Shown: positions 15,101 to 24,231 of the stretch, piece after piece
Layout: every line of letters starts with the position of its first letter
Position numbering within the stretch: position 1 is the stretch's first letter
IMG/VR virus record: IMGVR_UViG_3300037264_006254
Location: 1-61,812 of that record
Length of the DNA: 61,812 bases
Direction: 5' to 3' (one strand)
From: a virus
Notes under the pieces: model-generated
The model's input: only the letters and a program-made list of their open reading frames with translations
What the model was told of the DNA's origin: nothing
Database searches by the model: none
Program-made: the position numbers and the translations under genes

Positions 15101-15437
15101 AAAGTGGAATAGTATCGCGTTGCCAAAGATTCACGTTCCTGGCACGGACATCGATATTGGTGGCGGCGGCCTTCCGAAGCTGCCTATAATATTGCACCAA
15201 GGGGGTATCGTTCCGGGCCCAATTGGTAAGGAAGTGCTTGCACTGTTGCAAGCTGGTGAACGCGTCGTTCCCATCGGCGATGCCGGTACGACATCAACCA
15301 GCAACATCTATCAAATCCAGATGCCTGTGACAATTCAAGCCTATGACGGCATGGACAAGAACGATGCTGATGAGCTAGGTGCGGCCGCGGGGGCCGCCGG
15401 CGCTCGTGAGATTCGCGCTGTGATCGGAGCTCTCTAA
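12168..15437 (+). CDS. Tape measure protein
   Basis: A 1089-residue protein, the longest of the tail module after the fibre, with the strongest ribosome binding site of the region (AAGGAGGTGATC). The N-terminal 75 residues are helical. A tape-measure domain covers about 85-300 (including GEAASASGRGAEAVDQLTYA and GGSMEALRKTLSGSFGGMQ). Hydrophobic stretches lie near 95-120, 375-425, 545-610 and 790-870. Trp-rich repeats of the form GxWNTITSVITG occur at about 865-960. Tape measures set tail length and form the DNA path through the membrane. Its length would predict a siphovirus tail of moderate length. Confidence 0.92.
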   Translation: MAEAVLELDISPALSAIDDIDEAFSRITADLQSNLDDAFSGLSVDLPDVASTTSDIGQLNSALDQTSSATGRASSNMANFGSSTGIVESAVSRLGGVLRGGITAVAGFTAGFVGIALTKGIQRLTTIEDSVAALTISLGSAAQAGQFVNDILAVVKGTPFNLDQFVEAGKNLVAFNIDAAKVPTVMRAIGEAASASGRGAEAVDQLTYALGKMASQGRVGLDEIYTLQASGVQALEILADGFGVTTEEIRKMISDGAIPADEAIDILSDGILHGTANVRSLGGSMEALRKTLSGSFGGMQAAMARFGAAIVGPFMGPLTAAFRGITDLIDTFNPKITEFFTKIANSAVTQKFTAFFTDLPTRIQPVLDLFKKLGPAIGPIVGLIASIASMQLKSALGPLAFLVPGIGPLVAIFAGLAATSPELRGALADLGATLLPLLKDLVGGFLPALAKVAGWLGTAAAAVVNFINNGIKGLVPALSDSSSWFGRVATIIKDDVIGAFDAVVDFVQAVFVPIWDKIKEVVSNATEAVGGVLESFGIDTETLAASLIEVAGATGVALVGFQLLSPVIGAITGIFEGLSAVFGLIAANPVVAIIAGLAIAFFLAYQNIEPFREAVDGLVDTLVNVFAPVWEETVLPAMRAAWQWIQDNLIPILKEIPAVVGDIVDDLQEKWEILKGIFSGDLELKVGEGGGALQAIGDSFDVVAEAGRALGRGVELVTKALGPLFEKVGSQIAPIMARLGEKFDEIAPKLVKIEKVMIKVVDQALLPFKIGLAAIASSGELVTTVLNSLSFVIIGVIDVIIGAISLLIDVLTGDWAAAWDDVKQIVEGVWNVIRGIIDLALGLILIAIRGVLAVISALWGAAWDAIGGVITGIWNTITSVITGAMNGIWSVITGVIGMIMAIWSAGWNTLTSVVSGAWNTVTSVVSGAISGLWTIVTSGINNIISFFGGVGESIGSALGDLASIIAAPFKAAWNWIAEKWNSIALPKIHVPGTDIDIGGGGLPKLPIILHQGGIVPGPIGKEVLALLQAGERVVPIGDAGTTSTSNIYQIQMPVTIQAYDGMDKNDADELGAAAGAAGAREIRAVIGAL

Positions 15438-17674
15438 TGGCGGTATTGAATCCTAGTGTTCCGCGCGGGGTTGGTCTCGAATGGTGGGTCACTCGCCAGC
15501 CGAATTACGTCTTTGGTTCACCGGTTCGAGGTATCGGCGGTGAGATGACTGTCGCGTCAATCATCGACGCGAACCAGCTCGCCTTCTACCAGACCACCGC
15601 GCCCGGAGGTTCTTCTCCCGCTCAGGCCGGCGCTGTGCTTGTTTCCAATCTTGAGAACACGGGTGGGACACAACTAACCGAAGTTTACAACACGTTTGCT
15701 GATTCACTTTCAACCCTGCCCACGTCAGGCTGGCTAGACCTTCCCAACCTTGCGAGCTATGCCACCAATCCAAATGTGTTGATCATTCTTCCGGCAGCTG
15801 ACTTTGCGCGTCAGAACATGACCGGTGTAAGTGATAACACGAACCTTTACGCCAACGTCGATGAGGCGTTCCCCGCGACCACGACCGCGGACAACAATCG
15901 ATTCAATCCAAGCGCGGCCGGCTGCTATTGGAACTGGTTTACGAATAACACAAACGTACGCCGTAAGCTCAGCGGACGTCGTATCGTCGCTGTTCAAATC
16001 ATCGCATCACTACACGCCGGCAATGTCAACTATGCCGCCATCACACCCTACATTGGCATCAATGTTCGAACTCCGAACTACGCCAATCCCGTCGGCTACT
16101 TCCCGGCGTCACCGTGGATTAGCACGGGCATCAACCCGTCCTATTACGTGTCCACCTGGCTCGTCAACCCAGCAACGGGAATCCCATGGTCAATCGCAGA
16201 CATCGAGGCGTTCGCTGCCACTAGCGCCGGTAACAGTGTCTCACTCAATTCACCATTTGGTTTTGCGATTCTCTACTCGACAAACCTGCTCATTTGGACG
16301 GTAGATGAGAATCGCATTGGCCGTGGCTCGGTCAACAACACAACACCGGCCGGGCAGTGGAACACGATGGTGCTCAACACGCCGGACTACTACAACATGC
16401 TCTGGACAGACGAGGCTGACTTCGAGAGCAGCGTCGGCGATTGGACTGGCACCCTCAACTGCTCGGTCACATCGTCGCTGACCTTTGCCAAGGTCAATAC
16501 CCACTCACTACGTCTCTCGTCGACGGCCGGCGGCAACATGACCGCTACCTCTGCCACCGGTACGGGCGGTGTTCCGGTCACGGCCGGCAAGATCTACGCG
16601 GTTGCAGGTTGGATTCGTACCGGTGTTTCGGCGCGAAGCACCGGGTTGAATATTCTATGGTATGACGCGACGGGTGCCTTTCTAAGCACAACCACGGGTG
16701 CGACATCAAACGACTCCACGACCTTTGTGCAGTACAAGGTCACCGGTACCGCACCCGCAAATGCTCGATACGCGGCTGTTCAGATCGCAGTAGCAGCGAC
16801 TGGCGGCGCCGCTGAGCTGCACTACATCGACGCTGTCATGATGATTGCGAACACGAGTGACGCAACGCTTGCCACAACCGGCGGAACCTTTATTGCCGGC
16901 GGCTCAGCACGTGGTACGGTTCCTCTTCTTGTCGGTGAGGTGTTCACAGTCATGCACTCACCGGCGACCAACGCCTCAGCGATCGCGGCTCTCACGGATG
17001 ATGAGTCAACGATGGTTCCGGGAACGACGCAGAACATCTATGACATCGTCACGGACGCTACCGGTCTGATCACTCAGACACCGCAGCTTACAAACGTCAT
17101 CCCAGCGATGCTGATTCGTAGCAGCACCAACACCTATCCCGTCGGCACTCAGCCATACACAGAGATCATCGGCGAAGAGGTATTTGGCGCCGCTGCTGAT
17201 TTCAGTTCACTTGGCACAGTGGTTGAGCAGCTCTTTACCGTTGGCACGGCTAAGGTCTTCGGGGCACTTCAAGTCGTGCTAAGTGCCTCTAATGGGCTCG
17301 TCGATGATCTCATTGTTTACATCAAGCGTGACTCCGATGACGTCATCATGGCAACCGTCACAATTGCAGCAGCCGATCTAGTCGTCGGATCGGAGGACGC
17401 GAAGCAGCGAGTTCGGGTGAACTTCTCACCTGTTTATCTTGCTGCCACCGTCTACTATCTTCAATTTGTAAGTTCATCTTTCGCCCCATGGTACGTGTGG
17501 GGTCTTGACTCAAACGCCACGAACACACTCGGTACGCCGGGCAATGCCACCGGCTACGACGGAGCGACCTCATATGAGACCGCCGGCGGTGTGGTCGCGA
17601 CTGATGCTGATGTCATGGCGATGATCACAGCCGTTCCGCCGGCACCTGATCTCTTCGCGGTGGTGACAATATGA
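15437..17674 (+). CDS. Minor tail protein with carbohydrate-binding-like domain
   Basis: A 745-residue protein directly after the tape measure (TAATG overlap), in the slot of the distal tail protein. Residues about 315-470 form a jelly-roll, CBM4/9-like module (DFESSVGDWTGTLN ... VSARSTGLNILWYDATG ... GGAAELHYIDAVMM). The same module occurs in the next protein. The rest is beta-rich and secreted-structure-like without recognisable enzymes. It probably forms part of the tail tip and binds host surface sugars. Confidence 0.75.
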   Translation: MAVLNPSVPRGVGLEWWVTRQPNYVFGSPVRGIGGEMTVASIIDANQLAFYQTTAPGGSSPAQAGAVLVSNLENTGGTQLTEVYNTFADSLSTLPTSGWLDLPNLASYATNPNVLIILPAADFARQNMTGVSDNTNLYANVDEAFPATTTADNNRFNPSAAGCYWNWFTNNTNVRRKLSGRRIVAVQIIASLHAGNVNYAAITPYIGINVRTPNYANPVGYFPASPWISTGINPSYYVSTWLVNPATGIPWSIADIEAFAATSAGNSVSLNSPFGFAILYSTNLLIWTVDENRIGRGSVNNTTPAGQWNTMVLNTPDYYNMLWTDEADFESSVGDWTGTLNCSVTSSLTFAKVNTHSLRLSSTAGGNMTATSATGTGGVPVTAGKIYAVAGWIRTGVSARSTGLNILWYDATGAFLSTTTGATSNDSTTFVQYKVTGTAPANARYAAVQIAVAATGGAAELHYIDAVMMIANTSDATLATTGGTFIAGGSARGTVPLLVGEVFTVMHSPATNASAIAALTDDESTMVPGTTQNIYDIVTDATGLITQTPQLTNVIPAMLIRSSTNTYPVGTQPYTEIIGEEVFGAAADFSSLGTVVEQLFTVGTAKVFGALQVVLSASNGLVDDLIVYIKRDSDDVIMATVTIAAADLVVGSEDAKQRVRVNFSPVYLAATVYYLQFVSSSFAPWYVWGLDSNATNTLGTPGNATGYDGATSYETAGGVVATDADVMAMITAVPPAPDLFAVVTI

Positions 17675-19494
17675 CAATTCAGAAGGCTCTCATCACGTGG
17701 GAGGCCGACAACATGCTCAGTGAGCAACAGTCGAGTCTCGAGCTGACACTGGGCAATGGCTGGTTAGCCCAGACTAACAACACAGCCACCACGCAGGCTC
17801 TAGCGGCCGCACTTGACGGGACAAAGGTTCTTCAGCTGAGCGCAACCGGCGCCGGTAACATGAGCGTGTGGACCACTGAGCTAGATGATGTGCCCGTTGT
17901 GTCTGGGCTGACCATCTCCGCAAGTGGCTTCTCCAGAACCGCCGTATCGGCGCGCTCAACGCGTCTCAAGATCTTTTTCTATGACAAGAATAGTAACCTT
18001 CTGGGCACTAGCCTGACGGGCACTAGCGTGGCCGACTCAACTACCGTGTGGACTCGTATCACAGTCACGGGAACGATCCCGACCTTCGCCGCCTACGCAC
18101 GTCTTGTCTTCGAGGTGATATCGGCTGGCGGCGCCGCTGAGCTGCACTACCTCGACGTCGTATCTCTGTATGTCGGTGCCTTGACCAGTAACTTTCTTTA
18201 CTACACCGCCGCGCATGTGTCCGCCCCCGACACCGGCCCCACAGGTCTCTCACTCAGTGGTAACATGGATCTGCAGGCAGAGATCGCACTACCTGACTGG
18301 ACACCTGGAACAACCACCGAGGTGATTGGGAAATTCAATGCGACAGGCAACCAGCGGTCGTATTTGCTACGAGTCACGACGGGTGGACTGCTCTCGTTCT
18401 TGTGGAGCAACAATGGCACAGCAGTCAACACGATCAACAGCACACTTGCTGTGCCGATTTCTAACGGTGAGCAGCTCTGGGTACGAGTTCTCTTCGAGGC
18501 AAGCAACGGTGGTAACAACATCGCCAAGTTCTACTATTCATCCGATGGTGAAACATGGACCCAGCTTGGCACGACGGTCACGACCGCCGGTGTCGCCACA
18601 ATCTTTGACAGTACCGCGCTCTTCACCGTCGGCTCTCAGGACGGCACCACCACCGGTGCAATGGTCGGTGGTCGGATCTACAACGCACGCGTCTATGCTG
18701 ATCTGCTCATGGTTGACGAACGTGCGAATTGGAGCATGGAAAGTCTCGCCCTCACGGCGACGACTGTCACTGACGCCTACGGCAACATCCTCACGCTGAA
18801 CGCTCCCACCAACATCCTCTCTGAGTGGGAGGTCGGAACTGGTGATGTCTTCGACTTCTACTCGATCGAGCGCAGTGATGACACGGAAGGTTACCTGCCC
18901 ATTGCCGCCATCGATTCCATGCTGGTTACGTCGTTCGATGACTGGGAGGGTAGGCGCAACACACTTGCCTCCTACCGCATGCGAATCATTCTACAGGACG
19001 GGTCCGCCAGCGCCTACACGGAGATTGACACCGCTGAGTCGCTACTCGAGTTTTGCGGCTACCAGTTCACAACGAATGAGGACCCGACTCTCAATCTCGA
19101 GTACTTCGATGAGCCCGATCGCGTTTATGGATTCCCGGACCCAGTCGAGGAGTGGGAACTCTACAATCGTGACTATGCCGTCGTTTACCGTGGTACGGAA
19201 AACCGGGGTGATGTCTTTACGATCGATCTGTGGCTCTACATGAGCGGAACACCAACTGCCTACAACGTGCCCACAGCGCTCACGGGACGTCAAGCCTTCG
19301 CGGCGTTGAAGACCCTTGTGCAGGCTCGCGTTAGCTATGTGTGTGTGCTCGATCAGGATGGCAACCGCTGGCTAGCTGCCCTGTTGATGGACGGCTCAAA
19401 GGCCACGCGAAAGGAACCGAGCGGCAAGTATCTCTTCCCTGTTCGCGTTCGTCAGACGAACATCCTTCCAAGCACGCCATCAGTTGACCCGTGA
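17671..19494 (+). CDS. Minor tail protein with CBM-like and LamG-like domains
   Basis: A 607-residue protein overlapping the previous gene by four bases. Residues about 25-165 repeat the CBM4/9-like module of the upstream protein (VSARSTRLKIFFYDKN ... GGAAELHYLDVVSL). Residues about 178-352 look like a concanavalin/LamG-type sandwich (LSLSGNMDLQAEIALPDW ... YYSSDGETWTQLG ... GGRIYNARVY). The C-terminal 230 residues are of minor-tail type. Likely role: tail-tip protein that contacts host glycans. Confidence 0.75.
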   Translation: MTIQKALITWEADNMLSEQQSSLELTLGNGWLAQTNNTATTQALAAALDGTKVLQLSATGAGNMSVWTTELDDVPVVSGLTISASGFSRTAVSARSTRLKIFFYDKNSNLLGTSLTGTSVADSTTVWTRITVTGTIPTFAAYARLVFEVISAGGAAELHYLDVVSLYVGALTSNFLYYTAAHVSAPDTGPTGLSLSGNMDLQAEIALPDWTPGTTTEVIGKFNATGNQRSYLLRVTTGGLLSFLWSNNGTAVNTINSTLAVPISNGEQLWVRVLFEASNGGNNIAKFYYSSDGETWTQLGTTVTTAGVATIFDSTALFTVGSQDGTTTGAMVGGRIYNARVYADLLMVDERANWSMESLALTATTVTDAYGNILTLNAPTNILSEWEVGTGDVFDFYSIERSDDTEGYLPIAAIDSMLVTSFDDWEGRRNTLASYRMRIILQDGSASAYTEIDTAESLLEFCGYQFTTNEDPTLNLEYFDEPDRVYGFPDPVEEWELYNRDYAVVYRGTENRGDVFTIDLWLYMSGTPTAYNVPTALTGRQAFAALKTLVQARVSYVCVLDQDGNRWLAALLMDGSKATRKEPSGKYLFPVRVRQTNILPSTPSVDP

Positions 19495-20681
19495 CCCAGG
19501 TTTCGACTCTCACCGCCGATGACATTCTCGACCTTGCCTACAACGTGGGTGAGGTTCAAGCGACGCAGCGATTCATTCTAAAGAATCAATACCTTCAAGA
19601 GATCGGTGAGCTGAATCCGGTCGCATCATCAAGCATCACAATCAACGCCAACATTGACCAGGCAATCAAGCGTACTCTTCAAGGGTTGCAGCTTGACCCG
19701 GTTGATACGAGCAACATCAATGTCATCAGCGATCGTGTAGAAGTTCGTTGGGTGATTGCTGCGCCGGCCGGAGAGGTGGAGTACCCTGCGGGCACATTTC
19801 TCTTTAGCGACTCAAACCGCCCTCGTACATCATTTGGATCATGGATGAAAGGCACGATGTATGACCAAACCGTGGTGATCAATCAAGGGATTTATGGGAG
19901 CTTTGCCGTGAACACCGGCGCGCTCGTCATGAGTCAAATTTCCTACCTTGCCGCACAGGTTGGTTTCGTTGAGGACATGATTGAGATTGACCTTTCGAGC
20001 GTAGCAACGATCGCTCCCATTGCTTGGAAAAGCGGTACGAGTCGCTACAAGATCATGTCAGAGCTGTGCCAACTTGGTGGTTATTACCCGCCATACTTCG
20101 ACAACCGGGGTATTCTCCGTATTCGTCGTGCACCGGCTACCCTTGACGACGCCGTTGTTGATCATCGCTATAACGCCTATCAGAGTCGAATGATCGCTGA
20201 CACGATCGTAGAAAGTGACGATCTTATTGATGCACCTAACCGGTACGTTGTGCTGAATACCGGTGCGACGGCGACAGAAATTGTCGGAGTCTATGATCTT
20301 CCCGACGCGGCACCACAGTCCTACTTCAACCGTGGTTTCTATGTGGTGAAGCAGATCGATCATCAGGGAATCGAAAGCGCAGACCAGGCGAACTTGCTCG
20401 CGCGGCAGGCCGCGTACACTGACTTCGAGAACTACAGTTGGGTTACTTTTGACGGTACACCAGACCCACGTCACGATCTTTTTGACATCGTGGAGTACCT
20501 CGGCAACATCTACTACGAGGTAGGTTGGAAGCTCAAGCTGAGTCCCGGGGGTCCACATAGCCATCAGCTTCGTCGCGTCTACACGGATGAGCCTGCGGTG
20601 ATCACACCGCCGGTCATCTACGGTTCCTTCCTCTTGGACAACGCTACATTCGGGCAAATTGGACACAACAGGCTCAGTTAG
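19491..20681 (+). CDS. Minor tail protein, tail hub (Tal/gp27-like)
   Basis: A 396-residue protein starting at GTG 19491, overlapping the previous stop (GTGA). The order of features (GFVEDMIEIDLSS, then YKIMSELCQLGGYYPPYFDNRGILRIRR, then a run of strands ending in FDIVEYLGNIYYEVGWKLKLSPGG) matches baseplate hub proteins of the Tal/gp27 type found after distal tail proteins in actinophages. No peptidase motif was found. Confidence 0.7.
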   Translation: MTQVSTLTADDILDLAYNVGEVQATQRFILKNQYLQEIGELNPVASSSITINANIDQAIKRTLQGLQLDPVDTSNINVISDRVEVRWVIAAPAGEVEYPAGTFLFSDSNRPRTSFGSWMKGTMYDQTVVINQGIYGSFAVNTGALVMSQISYLAAQVGFVEDMIEIDLSSVATIAPIAWKSGTSRYKIMSELCQLGGYYPPYFDNRGILRIRRAPATLDDAVVDHRYNAYQSRMIADTIVESDDLIDAPNRYVVLNTGATATEIVGVYDLPDAAPQSYFNRGFYVVKQIDHQGIESADQANLLARQAAYTDFENYSWVTFDGTPDPRHDLFDIVEYLGNIYYEVGWKLKLSPGGPHSHQLRRVYTDEPAVITPPVIYGSFLLDNATFGQIGHNRLS

Positions 20682-20688
20682 GGATCAC

Positions 20689-21141
20689 ATGCCCTCAGTT
20701 AAGACAGTAGACAATGGTATGACTCTCGACCCGGCGGCACGTCTCGCAGTCTCCGATCATGCACCGGCAGAGTGGCTTCCACTCGTCACACTGAGCATGC
20801 GTGGGCAACAATGGGCTACACCGCTTGGCATCGCAGAGACACCGGTTCACGCGCGTGTTGATGCCGGCCGCTGGATCGCCGAGTGCGCCGGTTGCGACAC
20901 GGCGTCTTGGGTCACACCGACCGACCCGCGCCTGTGGTGCACTGAATGCGAGAACGTTCGGGTAATGGGACGTTGGGTGCCGGTGCAGTTTCCTCCACCG
21001 GCATTGCGCGAAGAGTGCGAACGTATTCTTGCTGTTCGTACGCCGGCGGAGCAATTCTGGTTTCCCGACCGCGAGACCGCGATCGATCTAATGGGTGAGA
21101 ACGTCGGACGACTTAGTCTTCCACCGTTTGAGGGCTATTGA
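20689..21141 (+). CDS. Hypothetical tail-region protein with Cys pairs
   Basis: A 150-residue protein. I chose ATG 20689, just after the previous stop at 20681; the frame also has a TTG at 20659 inside the upstream gene. It contains CAGC and CTEC pairs about 20 residues apart, a likely zinc-ribbon. No family recognised. The position suggests a tail-tip component or assembly factor. Confidence 0.6.
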   Translation: MPSVKTVDNGMTLDPAARLAVSDHAPAEWLPLVTLSMRGQQWATPLGIAETPVHARVDAGRWIAECAGCDTASWVTPTDPRLWCTECENVRVMGRWVPVQFPPPALREECERILAVRTPAEQFWFPDRETAIDLMGENVGRLSLPPFEGY

Positions 21142-21692
21142 TGGCGACGACTTTTGCCACGCCCAAGACCTGGGCTCTTGGAGATGTTCTCACGGCCGCG
21201 GAGATGAATCTCTACGTTCGTGATAACACCTCATGGCTGGGAACGGACAAACCAATGGTGCGCGTCGTTCGAACAACGAGTCAGGCCGTCACGTCGAGTG
21301 TTGAAACACCAGTTATCTTCGATTCACAGGCATCGCCGTTTTATGACAATCAGAATCTGTGGGATGCTGGGACGCCAGATCGCTTTACGATCCCTGCGGG
21401 AATGGCAGGCAAGTATCTTATGGTGGGCGGTTTGGCATTTTTTGCCCTTGCTGGTACAAGTCGTATCGCATTCTGGCGTCTTGGTACCACACCGGGTGTT
21501 GGACAGATCGGACGTGTCTCAGTCACGGGAAGTTCCATCACAGAAACACAAGAGTGCACGACCATCTATGACCTTGTTGTCGGCAACACCATGCAGTGGA
21601 CGGGGTATCAGGATAGCGGTATTGGCTTGGCCTTTCTTGCAGACGGCTATGCCTCACCCCTCTATGGCGCCATGGTTTGGTTGGGCACCTGA
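21141..21692 (+). CDS. Minor tail protein, tandem paralogue 1 (C1q-like)
   Basis: A 183-residue protein starting at ATG 21141 overlapping the previous stop. It opens with TFATPKTWALGDVLTAAEMNLYVRDNTSWL, the standard opening of many actinophage minor tail proteins, and continues as a beta-sandwich of C1q/TNF type (FTIPAGMAGKYLMVGG). It is the first of three consecutive homologues and probably trimerises at the tail tip as an adhesin. Confidence 0.75.
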   Translation: MATTFATPKTWALGDVLTAAEMNLYVRDNTSWLGTDKPMVRVVRTTSQAVTSSVETPVIFDSQASPFYDNQNLWDAGTPDRFTIPAGMAGKYLMVGGLAFFALAGTSRIAFWRLGTTPGVGQIGRVSVTGSSITETQECTTIYDLVVGNTMQWTGYQDSGIGLAFLADGYASPLYGAMVWLGT

Positions 21693-22225
21693 TGTCTACC
21701 TCCTTCATTGCGCCGAAGACCTGGGCGGTTGGTGATGTGTGGGGCACCATCGACATCAACACCTACGTTCGTGATAACACTTCGTGGCTAGGAACGGATA
21801 GGCCACTTTGTCGAGTACGCCGCACTACCGATCAAGCCGCCGCAGTCAACACTCCGACACCCATTTCATACGACACGATTGTTTTTGACACACAGCATAT
21901 GTGGAACTCACTCAACCCCACGCGTTTCATCGTACCGACGGGCTTGGATGGCAACTATTTGCTGATCGGGCAAGTCAAGACATCATCCGGAGCCGGCACA
22001 GTCAGATACGCCTATTGGGAGAAAAACGATGCGATCCCCGGGGTTCAACGCGTCGCGGTTCAATCACTTAATCAGAACAATCAAGACCAACAGGCAAGCA
22101 CGATGGTCCGCCTTTCAAGTGATGACTATGTACAGTTCCTAGTTTTTTCAGATGTTGCTGTCAACGCCCAGGGTGATACCGCCGTTACCCCAAATGTAGC
22201 CTGTCTTGCCTGGATGAGCACCTAA
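21692..22225 (+). CDS. Minor tail protein, tandem paralogue 2 (C1q-like)
   Basis: A 177-residue homologue of its neighbours (SFIAPKTWAVGDVWGTIDINTYVRDNTSWLGTD). ATG 21692 overlaps the previous TGA. It is the most diverged of the three in the C-terminal sandwich, for example FIVPTGLDGNYLLIGQV in place of FTIPAGMAGKYLMVGG, suggesting changed binding specificity. Confidence 0.75.
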   Translation: MSTSFIAPKTWAVGDVWGTIDINTYVRDNTSWLGTDRPLCRVRRTTDQAAAVNTPTPISYDTIVFDTQHMWNSLNPTRFIVPTGLDGNYLLIGQVKTSSGAGTVRYAYWEKNDAIPGVQRVAVQSLNQNNQDQQASTMVRLSSDDYVQFLVFSDVAVNAQGDTAVTPNVACLAWMST

Positions 22226-22767
22226 TGGCGACGACCTTTACGACCCCAAAAACCTGGGCCTTCGGTGACGCACTAACCGCCGTTGACACCAATCTTTACA
22301 TTCGTGACAATACGAAATGGCTTGGTACGGACAAGCCAGCATGCAGCGTTAAGAGAACATCGGTGCAAACTCTTACCACTAACACGGAGACTGGCATCGA
22401 TATGACCACCTCTGTGTATGACAATCAAAACCTTCATAGCACCGTCACGAACCCATCACGCTATACGATTCCAGTGGGAATGGGTGGTAAGTATCTTATG
22501 ATCGGTGGGCTAGTATTCGTGCCGAACGCGACCGGCTACCGGGTGGCGTATTGGCGCATCAACGGTGGCGGCACGCTTGCCGGTCGTATTGACCTTGCGG
22601 GATCTGCGACAACACAGCACATGATCTCAGACGCTATCTATCAACTTGCCGCCGGTGACTACGTCGAGTTCAATGGCTTTCAAACCTCCGGCGGAGGCTT
22701 GGATGTACAGGCTGACAACACCACTACGACCGTGCTAGCCGCTACATTGACCTGGATTGGAACCTGA
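22225..22767 (+). CDS. Minor tail protein, tandem paralogue 3 (C1q-like)
   Basis: A 180-residue homologue of the two preceding genes (TFTTPKTWAFGDALTAVDTNLYIRDNTKWLGTD), overlapping the previous stop codon by one base. Closer to paralogue 1 than to paralogue 2 in the sandwich (YTIPVGMGGKYLMIGG). Confidence 0.75.
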   Translation: MATTFTTPKTWAFGDALTAVDTNLYIRDNTKWLGTDKPACSVKRTSVQTLTTNTETGIDMTTSVYDNQNLHSTVTNPSRYTIPVGMGGKYLMIGGLVFVPNATGYRVAYWRINGGGTLAGRIDLAGSATTQHMISDAIYQLAAGDYVEFNGFQTSGGGLDVQADNTTTTVLAATLTWIGT

Positions 22768-23486
22768 TGTCACCTCTAAAGCCGTCATCAGCGACCAAGC
22801 TCAGCCATGAAGATCTCGTTGCGATTGCCCGTGCGACGGCCAAGCTCGCGGGCGGTGGAAACCCATCTCTCCAACCTGGCACGGTCGTCGGCTACGACAA
22901 CACCCGCGGCGACACGCAGATTCATCTTGATGGTGATGAGGCTGGCTCAGTCATGATCGCATCCAACCTTACCTCGAGCTTTCTATTCGGGGGCCAACGC
23001 GTTATGATCGCGTTCTACCCACCACGGGGTACCTTTGTCATTGGGATGATTCCGCCGGTCGCCGGAGCGGGAACCTGGACGAACAGCCAGAGCATTCCCA
23101 TCAACGCGTACACATCGATCTCATGGCTGACTGAGCTTCAGGATTCGAGTGGCTACATCAACACGGTGACTGCTCCGACCTTAATCACGATCCCTCAGGG
23201 GATGGCCGGCACCTACGCCGTAACGTTCACGGTCTTCTACTCAGTCTGGGTCAGTGCGACGGTCTCAGGCTGTGCGCTCGCTGCCATGGTCAATGGCGCC
23301 AGCATCGCGACCACTCCCTACCGCACGAGCACCGGTGGTACGGGGCAGGCTGTGCTCACATTCCTCCGCCAGTTTGCGTCAGGTGATGAGATCCTCTTCC
23401 AGGCACGTCAAGACTCAAGCAACCCGACGACAGGTGATTTCCGTCTCGAGTTGATTCGTCTCGTTCCGAGTCTCTTCCTTGAGTAA
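22767..23486 (+). CDS. Minor tail protein with OB-fold and C1q-like domains
   Basis: A 239-residue protein. Residues about 38-100 (PGTVVGYDNTRGDTQIHLDG ... GQRVMIAFYPPRGTFVIGMI) look like the small OB-fold found in tail spike and hub-associated proteins. Residues about 105-239 are a C1q-like sandwich related to the three upstream paralogues (ITIPQGMAGTYAVTFTV). Ends the minor tail cluster before the lysis-type membrane genes. Confidence 0.7.
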   Translation: MSPLKPSSATKLSHEDLVAIARATAKLAGGGNPSLQPGTVVGYDNTRGDTQIHLDGDEAGSVMIASNLTSSFLFGGQRVMIAFYPPRGTFVIGMIPPVAGAGTWTNSQSIPINAYTSISWLTELQDSSGYINTVTAPTLITIPQGMAGTYAVTFTVFYSVWVSATVSGCALAAMVNGASIATTPYRTSTGGTGQAVLTFLRQFASGDEILFQARQDSSNPTTGDFRLELIRLVPSLFLE

Positions 23487-23525
23487 GGTACAGTCAGAAG
23501 CAACACGCTTTCTCGGAGGATTCAC

Positions 23526-23834
23526 ATGAATGACGTCATCCAACTCACCCCACAAGTCGTTGCCATCATCGCCGGAGTGGTGATCCCCATCCTTACCGGA
23601 CTCGTGACGAAGCTCGGCACCTCCTCAAAGACGAAAGCCGTCATCGCCTTCGCGCTCTCTGCGATTGCCGGCGCTCTTGCCCCAGTCATTGCTAATGGTG
23701 ATTTTGTCGCACAGACATTTCTCATCTCGGCCGCCACGGTCTGGGTCATCGCTACCGCCACCTACTTTGGCTTCTACCAACCGACGGGTACGACGGACGC
23801 TGTACAAGCTAAGACTCAGAACTTCGGCATTTAA
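23526..23834 (+). CDS. Holin-like membrane protein
   Basis: A 102-residue protein with a strong ribosome binding site (GGAGGATTCAC). Three hydrophobic segments at about 9-26, 37-55 and 63-82, with a short polar C-terminus. Size, segment pattern and place after the tail genes fit a holin. No endolysin gene is adjacent, which leaves the call open. Confidence 0.65.
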   Translation: MNDVIQLTPQVVAIIAGVVIPILTGLVTKLGTSSKTKAVIAFALSAIAGALAPVIANGDFVAQTFLISAATVWVIATATYFGFYQPTGTTDAVQAKTQNFGI

Positions 23835-23852
23835 GAGACCTCTGAGAAGATC

Positions 23853-24227
23853 ATGCTAGCCGAAGCCCCACAAGTCATCATTGATGCCGGTGCCATCGCA
23901 CTGGCGATTACGGGCATCATCACTTGTGTTGTGCTTCTCTCACGTCTTCGTATCGTTCGATGGTTCGTTCGAACTCTTGTTGGCACCCCAACGTCTCGAT
24001 GGTTCCGAGAAAACGTCAAACATGTGATAGCCGAACACTATGATGATGTCATCGCCCCGAAAGTCGCGGACCTTACTAGTGGGCTTGAGTATGTGTCATC
24101 AGAGCTGAAGACAAATGGTGGCACCTCAATCCGCGACGTGGTGCACCGTACCGACAAGACTGTCCATGAAATTCAGAAGACACTCACTCACAATGCAGAA
24201 CGACTCGACACTCTTGAGCGTCGTTGA
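23853..24227 (+). CDS. Second holin-like protein with one membrane segment and coiled tail
   Basis: A 124-residue protein with one hydrophobic segment at about 10-33, followed by a basic patch (RLRIVRWFVRTLVG) and a helical C-terminus (VHRTDKTVHEIQKTLTHNAERLDTLERR). This layout is like the DUF2746-type proteins next to holins in actinophages. It may form a two-component holin with the preceding gene. Confidence 0.6.
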   Translation: MLAEAPQVIIDAGAIALAITGIITCVVLLSRLRIVRWFVRTLVGTPTSRWFRENVKHVIAEHYDDVIAPKVADLTSGLEYVSSELKTNGGTSIRDVVHRTDKTVHEIQKTLTHNAERLDTLERR

Positions 24228-24231
24228 ATCT

